A program made the translations under genes and the position numbers. Below the pieces are notes generated by a model that worked only from the letters and a program-made list of their open reading frames with translations, searched no databases and was not told the DNA's origin. A stretch of DNA of 64,000 nt from Peribacillus acanthi (GTDB lineage: Bacteria > Bacillota > Bacilli > Bacillales > DSM-1321), in assembly GCF_003073175.1 (NCBI RefSeq), contig NZ_QBBX01000006.1, positions 46,086 through 110,085 on the forward strand, read 5' to 3'. Numbering within the stretch: the first letter of the stretch is position 1; each line of letters begins with the position of its first letter. Of this stretch, positions 18,189-26,750 are shown piece after piece.

Positions 18189-18351
18189 ATCGCTTTTGTT
18201 TATTTTCTTTTTCTTTTTGAGGCTTTCCTGTCATTTGGAACAGATCATACATTTTTGCAGCGTTCATTCCGCCCACCAATTCTGTTCCAAATTCTTCTCT
18301 AATATTTGACAAAACATCGTTTTCGTTTGAATTGCCACGATTTTTACTCAT
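18187..18351 (-). CDS. Small charged protein of unknown function, 54 aa
   Basis: 54-residue polar protein: MSKNRGNSNENDVLSNIREE, then FGTELVGGMNAAKMYDLFQM and a Lys/Gln-rich tail. Its ATG overlaps the stop of the upstream small gene (TAATG), indicating coupled translation. The FGTE element and size are reminiscent of minor spore proteins, but I cannot assign it to a known Ssp family. It ends opposite the radical SAM terminator. Confidence 0.6.
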   Translation of the reverse strand: MSKNRGNSNENDVLSNIREEFGTELVGGMNAAKMYDLFQMTGKPQKEKENKQKR

Positions 18352-18509
18352 TATCCTCTACCTTTTCTGCCTTGTTTAGAGTTGCGGTTCGCACCCTTCA
18401 TTGGATCTTCTCCAACTGTATATTCTGTGGAAAATTCTGCTTCAGCTAGGTTCTTCTTTGGAGTTTTTGCCGTTTTTTCTGCAGCGTTAAACTGGGCTTT
18501 TCTTTTCAT
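18351..18509 (-). CDS. Small basic protein of unknown function, 52 aa
   Basis: 52 residues, strongly basic (KRKAQFNAAEKTAKTPKKN at the start, NRNSKQGRKGRG at the end) with a central acidic AEAEFSTEY. The ribosome site AGGAGG lies 7 bases before the ATG. It forms a two-gene unit with the overlapping 54-aa ORF. Composition fits a minor small acid-soluble spore protein or nucleic-acid-binding peptide; this is inference only. Confidence 0.6.
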   Translation of the reverse strand: MKRKAQFNAAEKTAKTPKKNLAEAEFSTEYTVGEDPMKGANRNSKQGRKGRG

Positions 18510-18657
18510 GAAAGTGCCTCCTAAATTTTGAAGAATGGATTCTTAGCTTGAGTTTTTTAGGGGCATCTTTATTCATGGTGAAGATAGGATATTTTTTGAA
18601 ATATAACAAAAGCTAACAGAAAACAGAGAGTACAAAAGCTGACAGGAGGATAAGCAA

Positions 18658-19005
18658 ATGCAAGATAAAGATGAAAATTTAGAAATCCCCTTTATAGATG
18701 AAACTTTGCCTCATCAAATCAACGCACCAAGTTTTAAAGGGACAGGGATAAAAATGGAAGCACCTTTCACTAACATTCATAATGTAGTGATTGGAGACAG
18801 CTTATATGCATCTGAAAATTCACCACTAGAGAATTGGTCAGTAAATACAGATCCTGAGATAATGGCTGGTGAACAGTGGATTCACCCAACAAACGATATT
18901 GGGTGGAACACTGAGGAAAATAGAGAGCTACTTGAAGAAAAACGGAACCCACAAGCTGCTCCTTTTATGCATCCTACCCATGATACGGGTAAAGACGTGG
19001 ATTAA
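18658..19005 (+). CDS. DUF3905 family protein, probably sporulation-associated
   Basis: 115 residues, no membrane segment or signal peptide. It carries the DUF3905 hallmarks ENSPLENWSVNTDPEIMAGE, WIHPTNDIGWNTEENRELLE and a second HPTHDTG near the C-terminus, so there is a short repeated HPT.D.G motif. The family occurs only in spore-forming Bacilli as far as I recall; function unknown. Ribosome site AGGAGGATAAGCAA before ATG. Divergent from the two small basic genes. Confidence 0.72.
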   Translation: MQDKDENLEIPFIDETLPHQINAPSFKGTGIKMEAPFTNIHNVVIGDSLYASENSPLENWSVNTDPEIMAGEQWIHPTNDIGWNTEENRELLEEKRNPQAAPFMHPTHDTGKDVD

Positions 19006-19118
19006 ATCGAAGGCATTAAATTCTATTTGAAAGAACTATTTTGATAAAAGCGTGCTAAATATTTTTATTTCGGCAACTTGCTAGTTGTGCTTATACTTTT
19101 CACCTAAATTAATTAGTG

Positions 19119-19153
19119 AAAAATAGGATGCCCACAAGAGGCATCCTATTTTT
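19119..19153. terminator. bidirectional terminator between DUF3905 gene and hmp
   Basis: AAATAGGATGCC-cacaaga-GGCATCCTATTT flanked by A and T runs. Confidence 0.9.
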
Positions 19154-19158
19154 GTGTT

Positions 19159-20382
19159 TTATGCTTTTACTGTATCCGCTTCTAGGTTCATCGACGGCCC
19201 AAAGAATTCGAAGTGAATGTTCTCTTCTTGAATTCCAAGTTCTTTAAGCGATAAAATGACGGATTTCATAAATCCAACAGGTCCGCATACATAATAGTGT
19301 GCTTGTTCGTTTAATACCATACCTTGTAGCATTTGTTTTGTTACTCTTCCCTCTTGAACGTTTGGATTATCAAGGTTACCTTCTGCATTCTCATATAAGA
19401 AGGTATATCCTAGCTTCTCCATTACATTAGCTACACTTTCAACTTCCTTTTCAAAAGCATGAAGCTCTTTATTTCTAACCGAATGGATCAGTGTTGCGAT
19501 TTTATTAGGATACTTCTTCTTAAGATCATTCAACATGCTCATGAATGGTGTAATTCCTACACCGCCAGCGAAGAAGTAGATTGGTGCACTATTATCTAGA
19601 AGAATAAAATCACCAGCTGGGGCAGTCACTTCTAAAATACTGCCTTCCTCAATGAAGTCATGCAAGAAATTGGACACCCTGCCATCTGGAGTCCCTTCCA
19701 ATTTCTCTCTTTTCACCGAGATTCGGAAATAATTTTCCCCAGGAGCAGCCGATAAACTGTATTGTCGATTCATTAAATAGGTTTCTCCTGGAATTTGAAC
19801 TCGCACTGTAATATATTGTCCAGACTTAAAATCAGGTATAGTTGAACCATCAACCGTTTGTAAGTAGAATGATGTAATATTTTCGCTTTCTTTTTGCTTC
19901 TTAATAACCTTAAATTCTTTGAATTCTCGCCATCCACCATCTTTATTTTCTGCATCTTGATACATTTCCTCTTCAACACTTATGAATACATCAGCAATAA
20001 CTCCATAAGCTTCCGCCCATGCTCCAATGATTTCATCAGTTGCTGCATCTCCAAGAACTTCTTTAATCGCTCCAAGTAGATTCTCTCCAACAATCGGATA
20101 ATGTTCTGGTTTAATGACCAAACTTCGGTGTTTGTGAGCGATTTGCTTTACTGCAGGCAATAATACATGTAGTTGATCGATATATTTTGCCGCAGCATAA
20201 ACTGTGTTTGCAAGTGCAGTTTGTTGTCTACCTTGCTTTTGGTTTGCATGGTTGAAGATATTTAATAATTCAGGATGACTAGTAAACATGTTTTTATAAA
20301 ATACAGAAGTGATTTCAGTTCCTCTTTCAGCTAAAATCGGTGCAGTAGATTTCACAATATCAATCGTTTTTTGAGATAACAT
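19159..20382 (-). CDS. hmp: Flavohemoprotein Hmp (nitric oxide dioxygenase)
   Basis: Cytoplasmic enzyme oxidising NO to nitrate with O2 and NAD(P)H. 407 residues. The globin domain (1-140) has the proximal haem ligand H85 in IAHKHRSLVIKPEHY. The ferredoxin-reductase FAD domain (about 152-260) has RQYSLS, and the NAD domain has GGVGITPFMSM and YVCGPVGFM. Start chosen: ATG 20382, with GAGG 9 bases upstream; the upstream TTG at 20397 lies before that site. Divergent from nsrR, whose product is the expected NO-responsive repressor. Confidence 0.96.
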   Translation of the reverse strand: MLSQKTIDIVKSTAPILAERGTEITSVFYKNMFTSHPELLNIFNHANQKQGRQQTALANTVYAAAKYIDQLHVLLPAVKQIAHKHRSLVIKPEHYPIVGENLLGAIKEVLGDAATDEIIGAWAEAYGVIADVFISVEEEMYQDAENKDGGWREFKEFKVIKKQKESENITSFYLQTVDGSTIPDFKSGQYITVRVQIPGETYLMNRQYSLSAAPGENYFRISVKREKLEGTPDGRVSNFLHDFIEEGSILEVTAPAGDFILLDNSAPIYFFAGGVGITPFMSMLNDLKKKYPNKIATLIHSVRNKELHAFEKEVESVANVMEKLGYTFLYENAEGNLDNPNVQEGRVTKQMLQGMVLNEQAHYYVCGPVGFMKSVILSLKELGIQEENIHFEFFGPSMNLEADTVKA

Positions 20383-20408
20383 ATGATTTCGCCTCAACTT
20401 TTAAAGTG

Positions 20409-20421
20409 GTATTTTAAATAC
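20409..20421. promoter_or_regulatory. candidate NsrR operator
   Basis: GTATTTTAAATAC is a 13-bp dyad in the hmp-nsrR intergenic region, 27 bases upstream of the hmp start. It fits the A/T-rich ATRTATYTTAAATRTATW-like class described for NsrR sites. Inferred, not proven. Confidence 0.55.
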
Positions 20422-20538
20422 ATCTTTAGTATAGGATTGAATGTTACAATAATCAATGGCTTGAAGAAAGTGTTCACTTATTTTTCACATATCTATGATT
20501 ATGTTACTATATAATTAATCTAGGAATGAGGGATTGTT

Positions 20539-21009
20539 ATGCGACTAACTAGTTATAGTGATTACTCAGTAAGAGTACTAATTTATTTATCCATTCATCA
20601 TGAACGATTAAATAATATTAAAGACATTGCCCATGTATACGGAATTTCCAAAAACCATTTAATGAAAATCATCTATAATCTTGGAAAATTAGGATATATA
20701 GAAACGATCCGAGGTAGAAATGGCGGCATTCGACTTGCAAAAGCTCCAAAGGAGATTAATTTAGGAGAACTAATTAGGCAAACGGAAGAAGACTTTCATA
20801 TCGTAGAATGTTTTTCAAAGGATCATAGTCATTGTGCCATTTCACCAGTATGTAATTTAAAAGGGGTATTCTTTCAAGCAAAGCAAGCCTTTTTACATGT
20901 ACTAGACGCTTATACTTTAGAGGACGTCGTCGAAAATAGGATTGTGTTGAAAGAATTTTTACAAAAGCCGGCAGAAGAAAAACTGGTTCCTCTTATTAGT
21001 GAAACATAA
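20539..21009 (+). CDS. nsrR: Rrf2-family NO-sensing repressor NsrR
   Basis: 156-residue Rrf2-type winged-helix protein. The DNA-binding domain is at 1-75 (DIAHVYGISKNHLMKIIYNLGKLGYIETIRGRNGGIRL). The three Fe-S ligand cysteines C91, C99 and C105 (VECFSKDHSHCAISPVC) have NsrR-like spacing. NO damage of the cluster relieves repression of hmp. The gene is divergent from hmp, supporting the name over other Rrf2 members such as CymR or IscR. Confidence 0.92.
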   Translation: MRLTSYSDYSVRVLIYLSIHHERLNNIKDIAHVYGISKNHLMKIIYNLGKLGYIETIRGRNGGIRLAKAPKEINLGELIRQTEEDFHIVECFSKDHSHCAISPVCNLKGVFFQAKQAFLHVLDAYTLEDVVENRIVLKEFLQKPAEEKLVPLISET

Positions 21010-21012
21010 TTT

Positions 21013-21047
21013 TAAAGCCCGATTCATAATTGAATCGGGCCTTTTCA
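21013..21047. terminator. bidirectional terminator between nsrR and ktr gene
   Basis: AAAGCCCGATTCA-taa-TTGAATCGGGCCTTTT. Confidence 0.9.
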
Positions 21048-21066
21048 ATAGACAAAATAAACAGGA

Positions 21067-22422
21067 TTACCCAATAATAATTCTTTCCTTAGGGTAATGA
21101 TAGCTAATTTTCTTTTCTTTACCACCGATCATAAACAGGAATGAGATGATTCCTACACGACCAATAAACATTAAAACCATAATGACAAATTTGCCAAATG
21201 TCGTTAAATCCGAGGTAATCCCCATCGACATTCCGGTCGTACCGAATGCAGAACAAACCTCAAAAATGATTTCAATTAGGGTAAATCGTTCGGTTATAAT
21301 GAGAATCAAGATTGAAGAAAAACAAATGATGATAGCCATCATGGATACGACCAATGATTTTTTGATATCTTCCTCATGGATTTCTCTTTTGAATATCTTT
21401 ATGCTCTTGTTTCCTTGGGCGAAATGATATAGAAATAACAAATTCAGAGCGAAAGTAGTAGTTCGAATCCCCCCTCCTACTGAACTAGGAGAAGCTCCAA
21501 TGAACATTAATCCACTTAATAAGAGTAAAGTTGGCTCAGTGAAATCTGAGACATTCATAGTTGATAACCCACCACTTCGAGTGGACACTGATTGAAAGAG
21601 TGAATAGAAAAAACTAGCATGCCAAGATTTATCCGAAAAGAAATATTCCCTTTCCAATAGATAGATAAGAATAGTTCCTCCTATGATTAAGAAGGCAAAT
21701 GTCATGGATGTTAATTTAGTGAATAAGGAGAAACGGAACTTATAATCTGCCGGACGTTCAAATAAAAACCTTTTCAGTTCAATCAATACTGGAAATCCAA
21801 TGGCTCCCAAAATTATTAAAATGATATTAACGAACTGGACAAAATAATCGTCTGCATAAGGAATTAGTGAAGCTCCTGTAATATCAAATCCACCATTAGT
21901 AGTTGCACTTACGGAGGCGAATATACCATGTAAAGATGCTTCCTTCCAATCTGGGAAATAACGTAAAAAATAAAAACTTAATACCAGCCCACCTATTATT
22001 TCAATTAGGAGAATGATTTTAAGCAATTGTATCAATAAATCAACCAAGCCTGAAAAAGTTGCTTGGTTTTGATCAGCCATGATTAACCGTCTTTCCTTGA
22101 AGCCGATTTTCTTGCCAAAAATGAGCCATAGAAAGGTTCCAAGGGTCATAATACCAATTCCACCAAATTGTAATACAAACATTAATATAAATATACCTGG
22201 CACACTAAATGTTTGTGATACATCCACTGTAGATAATCCTGTCACACTAACCGCACTGACCGCTACAAATAATGCATCAATCCATTCAAGTTTAACACCG
22301 GGGTTCAACGCTAATGGAATCCTTAGCATGATGGTAGAAATGGTAACGGCGAGGAAATAATAAATGACGATCATTTGTGCTGGAGTTAGTTTATTTACTA
22401 TTTCCTTTGTTTTTTTCCACAT
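21067..22422 (-). CDS. KtrB/KtrD-type potassium transporter subunit (TrkH family)
   Basis: 451-residue membrane subunit of a Na+-dependent K+ uptake system with four pore repeats. Selectivity-filter-like segments are SAVSVTGLSTVD, SATTNGGFDITG, QSVSTRSGGLSTMN and SAFGTTGMSMG. Its partner would be a KtrA/KtrC RCK protein, not present here, as is usual for KtrD. Start chosen: ATG 22422 (MWKKTKEIVNKLTP), preceded by AAAGGA, which gives the family length. A longer in-frame extension to 22572 would overlap the divergent regulator gene and is unlikely. Confidence 0.9.
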   Translation of the reverse strand: MWKKTKEIVNKLTPAQMIVIYYFLAVTISTIMLRIPLALNPGVKLEWIDALFVAVSAVSVTGLSTVDVSQTFSVPGIFILMFVLQFGGIGIMTLGTFLWLIFGKKIGFKERRLIMADQNQATFSGLVDLLIQLLKIILLIEIIGGLVLSFYFLRYFPDWKEASLHGIFASVSATTNGGFDITGASLIPYADDYFVQFVNIILIILGAIGFPVLIELKRFLFERPADYKFRFSLFTKLTSMTFAFLIIGGTILIYLLEREYFFSDKSWHASFFYSLFQSVSTRSGGLSTMNVSDFTEPTLLLLSGLMFIGASPSSVGGGIRTTTFALNLLFLYHFAQGNKSIKIFKREIHEEDIKKSLVVSMMAIIICFSSILILIITERFTLIEIIFEVCSAFGTTGMSMGITSDLTTFGKFVIMVLMFIGRVGIISFLFMIGGKEKKISYHYPKERIIIG

Positions 22423-22537
22423 ATCACTAATCCTTTCCGAACGAAAACATCTCTTCCATTGTAATGAATCACAATAGGGTTTGTCCATGTCATGATGACA
22501 GTTATATAATGAAAAAAATGGTTTTTTGGAGGTTTGT

Positions 22538-23686
22538 ATGTTTTTACCCCAATCACTAGCTAATAAAATCATCCATGATGTAAGGAAATTATTGGATGAA
22601 GAGCTGATTATCGTGAATATTGATGGAACGATAATAGCTAGTTCGGATAAGCAGAGAATAGGTTCCTTTCATGAAGGTGCTTATTTAGTTTCTAAAGACA
22701 AACAAAAACGTATCATTACAGTTGAAGATGAGAAAAGACTTACGGGAGTGAAAGCTGGAATTAATTTACCTATCTTTGTCAATCATGATGTAGTTGGTGT
22801 TCTAGGAATTACTGGTTTGCCAGAAAAAGTGGCTTCCTATGGGGAGATAGTAAAAAAGATGACAGAACTTATGATTCAAGAAAACTATCTTATGGAACAA
22901 GATGAAGGTAGGATTCGGGTGATTGAATCATTTGTGTTCGATTGGGTTCAGCAAAAGGAGTGGGATGACTCTTTTGTAAATAGAGCAAGCCTCTTACAAA
23001 TCAATTTACAGGTCAATCGACAAGTTGTTATTGGGAAAGTAGATGGAATAGGTAATGTCGATAGACACTTATGGCGTCAAATTTCTCAATGGGTTTTTCA
23101 AGAACAAGAAGATCTGATAGTAAGATGGGGAAACGATCGATTTGTTTTACTAATTGCGTCTCTATACCCTAAACAGGATCGTGTAAAAAATCGTATGGAT
23201 GCTTTTAAAGGCTATCTCGAAGAAAAATTGAATACTACCATCTCGATTGGTATTGGACCAATCGTACCACCAATAGAAGTTAGACTTTCGTTCCAAAAAG
23301 CTGAAAGGGCATTAAATGTTGCAAGTACTAACCATTCTATAATTATGGATGAGGATTTAACTCTAGAGATGTTACTAGACGATATCCAATTCACGACTAG
23401 AAATGAATTTTTAGAACGCACACTCTCCCCTCTAAATGTTGATGAGGAATTGATTGAAACTTTACGAAGCTATTTTCATCATAATCTTTCACTGAAAAAA
23501 ACAGCATCAAATCTTAATATCCATATTAATACTTTGCATTACCGACTTAAAAAAATTGAAGACATATGTAACTTAAATCCAAAACATATAAAAGATTTAG
23601 CCACACTGTATATCGCCATTCAATTATTGGATAAAGATACAAAAATAAAACCAATACAACTCGATTATTCAGATGAAACTACATAG
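22538..23686 (+). CDS. CdaR-type sugar-diacid/glycolate regulator
   Basis: 382-residue transcriptional activator. It has an N-terminal diacid recognition domain (1-135; MFLPQSLANKIIHDVRKLLD, NIDGTIIASSD, GVLGITGLPEKV), a GGDEF-like middle (about 150-270) and a C-terminal PucR-type HTH (LSLKKTASNLNIHINTLHYR). Start chosen: ATG 22538, just after TTGGAGG. It lies directly upstream of glcD-glcF, like ysfB-ysfC-ysfD in B. subtilis, so it probably activates glycolate/glycerate use. Confidence 0.88.
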   Translation: MFLPQSLANKIIHDVRKLLDEELIIVNIDGTIIASSDKQRIGSFHEGAYLVSKDKQKRIITVEDEKRLTGVKAGINLPIFVNHDVVGVLGITGLPEKVASYGEIVKKMTELMIQENYLMEQDEGRIRVIESFVFDWVQQKEWDDSFVNRASLLQINLQVNRQVVIGKVDGIGNVDRHLWRQISQWVFQEQEDLIVRWGNDRFVLLIASLYPKQDRVKNRMDAFKGYLEEKLNTTISIGIGPIVPPIEVRLSFQKAERALNVASTNHSIIMDEDLTLEMLLDDIQFTTRNEFLERTLSPLNVDEELIETLRSYFHHNLSLKKTASNLNIHINTLHYRLKKIEDICNLNPKHIKDLATLYIAIQLLDKDTKIKPIQLDYSDETT

Positions 23687-23708
23687 TTAGTTTCATCTGT
23701 TTTTTTTA
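23670..23708 (+). terminator. intrinsic terminator overlapping the end of the cdaR-like gene
   Basis: CAGATGAAACTA-catagt-TAGTTTCATCTG, then TTTTTTTT. The stem includes the last codons and the TAG stop. Confidence 0.93.
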
Positions 23709-23852
23709 TACTTTAAGTAGTTTAAATGGCAATATAGAAGTAATTTTGACGTATTGGTCAATTTTAGTAATAAAGTGAGATTAAGATTTCGCCAGCAGCC
23801 CTATGGCAGTTTCCTAATAAACAATGTTATGTCATGAATGAGGAGGAATGTA

Positions 23853-25265
23853 ATGCTGTTGCAAAATATTAAGCAACAATTAATAAACGTTGTTGGTCCT
23901 GATAATTATAGTGATACACAGGTTGAAAGATTGGTTTATTCATATGATGCTACTCCTAATTTTCAAGCAATGCCAGATGCCGTCGTTTGTCCCAGAAGCA
24001 CCGAAGAGGTATCTCGGATAGTTAAGATATGCAATGACCATAAAGTTCCGATTGTTCCTAGAGGTTCAGGCACAAACTTGTGTGCAGGTACCACTCCAAC
24101 AGAGGGAGGCATTGTCCTAGTTTTCAAGCACATGAACCATATTCTTGAAATTGACGAAGAAAATCTGACCGTCACTGTACAACCTGGAGTCATAACCTTG
24201 GATATGATAAAAGCAGTCGAAGCAAAAGGATTATTCTATCCACCCGATCCAAGCTCGATGAAAATATCCACTATTGCTGGAAATATTAGCGAAAACTCCG
24301 GTGGCCTTCGCGGATTGAAATATGGAGTAACGAGAGACTATGTATTGGCACTTGAAGTTGTACTTCCTAATGGAGATATCATTCGTACAGGAGGAAAGCT
24401 AGCCAAAGACGTTGCCGGCTATGACCTTACACGATTAATGGTTGGTTCCGAAGGCACACTAGGAATTGTCACTGAGGCGACCTTAAAACTAATTCCATTG
24501 CCTGAAACGAAGAAAACCATGCTGGCTCTATACCAAGATTTAGAGGCTGCAGCACTAACTGTGTCAAAGATTATTGCAAACAAAATTATCCCTGCTACAC
24601 TTGAATTTTTAGATCAGCCAACTCTTGAAGTTGTTGAAGCCCATGCTCAAATTGGTTTGCCAACTGATGTCAAAGCCGTTCTGCTAATAGAACAAGATGG
24701 ACCTTTAGAGGTTGTGGAGCGAGATATGTTAAGGATGGCAGATATATGCAAGGAGCAAAAGGCAATATCAGTTAAGGTTGCGAGTTCCGAAGCCGAAGCA
24801 GAAGGACTTCGAACAGCTCGAAGAAATGCGTTGTCTGCTCTTGCAAGACTTAAACCTACTACCATTTTAGAAGATGCTACCGTTCCCCGGTCCGAAATTG
24901 CCAAAATGGTAGCTGCTATTAATCAAATTGCGGAAAAATACAATGTAAAGATTTGTACCTTTGGACATGCTGGCGATGGTAACCTTCATCCTACCTGCCC
25001 TACTGACGCAAGGGATCATGACGAAATGGAGCGAGTGGAGGCAGCATTCGCTGAAATATTTGAAGCTGCGATTGATCTAGGAGGAACCATTACTGGAGAA
25101 CATGGAGTTGGGATGATGAAAGCTCCATACTTAGAATGGAAGCTCGGTGCTGAAGGCATGACCATCATGCGTGCCATTAAGACGAGTTTTGATCCCAATA
25201 ATATTATGAATCCCGGTAAGGTATTTGCAAAAGAAACTCGTAAAAGAGTGGTGTTAACGAAATGA
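23853..25265 (+). CDS. glcD: Glycolate oxidase subunit GlcD (FAD-linked)
   Basis: 470-residue FAD-binding oxidoreductase. The PCMH-type FAD domain is at 40-215 (VPRGSGTNLCAGTTPTEGG, NISENSGGLRGLKYG, GSEGTLGIVTEATLKL) and the FAD-oxidase C domain at 230-465 (FGHAGDGNLHPT, GGTITGEHGVGMMK). Oxidises glycolate or D-lactate-type 2-hydroxyacids. Start chosen: ATG 23853 after AGGAGG; the ATG at 23838 lies before that site. Its stop overlaps the glcF start (ATGA). Confidence 0.92.
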   Translation: MLLQNIKQQLINVVGPDNYSDTQVERLVYSYDATPNFQAMPDAVVCPRSTEEVSRIVKICNDHKVPIVPRGSGTNLCAGTTPTEGGIVLVFKHMNHILEIDEENLTVTVQPGVITLDMIKAVEAKGLFYPPDPSSMKISTIAGNISENSGGLRGLKYGVTRDYVLALEVVLPNGDIIRTGGKLAKDVAGYDLTRLMVGSEGTLGIVTEATLKLIPLPETKKTMLALYQDLEAAALTVSKIIANKIIPATLEFLDQPTLEVVEAHAQIGLPTDVKAVLLIEQDGPLEVVERDMLRMADICKEQKAISVKVASSEAEAEGLRTARRNALSALARLKPTTILEDATVPRSEIAKMVAAINQIAEKYNVKICTFGHAGDGNLHPTCPTDARDHDEMERVEAAFAEIFEAAIDLGGTITGEHGVGMMKAPYLEWKLGAEGMTIMRAIKTSFDPNNIMNPGKVFAKETRKRVVLTK

Positions 25266-26587
25266 CGACAGTCAAAGAAAAGCAAATCATCCAGGACCAA
25301 TTCAAGGAACGAATGAATGAAGATGAATTATTAAACTGTATGAGATGCGGATTTTGTCTGCCATCGTGCCCTACCTACATTGAATCTGGTTTTAAAGAGT
25401 CTCATTCCCCCCGAGGTCGGATAGCTCTAATGAAAGCAATTGTAGATGGTATTATTACACCTGACGAGGATGTTGAACGGTCTTTAGATCTGTGTCTTGG
25501 ATGTAGGGCATGTGAGCCTGTTTGTCCCTCGGGAGTCAAATATGGCCACCTATTAGAGGAAGCAAGGGATATCATCCACCAAAACAAACAACACTCATTT
25601 TCAACAAAGCTGGTTCGAAAAGCTGTTTTTGATGGATTGTTTCCAAATCAAGATCGGATGAGGACTATGACCGGTTTGCTTGGTTTATATCAAAAATCTG
25701 GCCTTCAAACAGCCGTTAGAAAAATTGGCTTTATGAAGTTGTTCCCTAAACACCTTGCCCAAATGGAAAAAGTTCTACCACAGGTCCCATCCATGCAAGA
25801 TATGAAAAATCGCCCTGATTTTCTAACACCCATTGGTGCAAAACAAAAACGTGTGGCATTCTTTTCAGGCTGTCTGATGGATACGATGTTTTTAGAGACC
25901 AACAATAATACATTAAAGCTATTACAATTAGCGGGTTGTGAAATCGTTATCCCTAAGACTCAAGCATGTTGTGGGGCTTTGCACAGTCACAGTGGTGAGA
26001 AATTAGGTGCAAAGGAATTAGCCAAACGGAATATTGTAGCATTCCAAGAGTTGGAAGTTGATTACATCATCACTAATGCTGGTGGCTGTGGAGCTTTCCT
26101 TGTTGAATATGATCATTTATTGGATGATGAACCAGAATGGCAGCAAAAAGCGCAAGAATTCGTGTCAAAAATAAAGGATATTTCCGAAATGTTAATGGAA
26201 ATGAATTTACATCAAAAATACTCATTGTCACTACCACATCAGATTGTTACGTATCAAGATTCCTGTCACTTGCGAAATGTGATGAAAACATCCTCGGCAC
26301 CTCGTCAACTTCTAAACTCCATAAATGGTATCGAGTTTAGGGAAATGGAAGATGCAGACCGTTGTTGTGGATCTGCCGGGATATATAATATAGTTGAATC
26401 CGAAATGTCGATGAAAATATTGGAAGACAAGATGCAGAAAACGAAAGCCGTTATCGCTAATACAGTCATTACTGCTAATCCGGGATGTCTATTACAAATG
26501 AAACTAGGGATCGAAAGAGAAGGATTGAGTGCAAAGGTCCGTGCCCTTCATATTGTGGATTTTTTAGTTGAAGCAATTACTCCATAG
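25262..26587 (+). CDS. glcF: Glycolate oxidase iron-sulfur subunit GlcF
   Basis: 441 residues. Two 4Fe-4S motifs lie near the N-terminus (CMRCGFCLPSCPTY and CLGCRACEPVCPSG). Two CCG domains follow, with ACCGALHSHSGE and RCCGSAGIYN. It passes electrons from GlcD to the membrane quinone or another acceptor. Translationally coupled to glcD by an ATGA overlap. No glcE is present, as in B. subtilis ysfCD. Confidence 0.92.
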   Translation: MTTVKEKQIIQDQFKERMNEDELLNCMRCGFCLPSCPTYIESGFKESHSPRGRIALMKAIVDGIITPDEDVERSLDLCLGCRACEPVCPSGVKYGHLLEEARDIIHQNKQHSFSTKLVRKAVFDGLFPNQDRMRTMTGLLGLYQKSGLQTAVRKIGFMKLFPKHLAQMEKVLPQVPSMQDMKNRPDFLTPIGAKQKRVAFFSGCLMDTMFLETNNNTLKLLQLAGCEIVIPKTQACCGALHSHSGEKLGAKELAKRNIVAFQELEVDYIITNAGGCGAFLVEYDHLLDDEPEWQQKAQEFVSKIKDISEMLMEMNLHQKYSLSLPHQIVTYQDSCHLRNVMKTSSAPRQLLNSINGIEFREMEDADRCCGSAGIYNIVESEMSMKILEDKMQKTKAVIANTVITANPGCLLQMKLGIEREGLSAKVRALHIVDFLVEAITP

Positions 26588-26589
26588 AG

Positions 26590-26622
26590 AACAAGGCTTT
26601 CGCTGGCGAAAGCCTTGTTGCA
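26590..26622 (+). terminator. terminator-like hairpin after glcF
   Basis: AACAAGGCTTTCG-ctgg-CGAAAGCCTTGTT. The stem is strong, but the T tract is weak (GCATTTAT). Confidence 0.7.
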
Positions 26623-26705
26623 TTTATCCTTTATTCCTAAAATTGGCCACTGCGCCGCCATACCTCTTTACTGCCAATTAATGCCAAATTAAAGTATTAA
26701 CCATT

Positions 26706-26750
26706 ATGAGGATAACACTATCATTTTTTCTTAGTGCTAGCCTCATTTTA
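26706..26750 (-). terminator. imperfect terminator hairpin for the FAD oxidoreductase gene
   Basis: TGAGG...CACTA / TAGTG...CCTCA stem with small mismatches, overlapping the stop of the minus-strand gene. Confidence 0.5.

Noticed and set aside
22423..22572. 50-codon N-terminal extension of the K+ transporter gene
   Set aside because: It would overlap the divergent regulator gene and its ribosome site. The family length is reached from ATG 22422.
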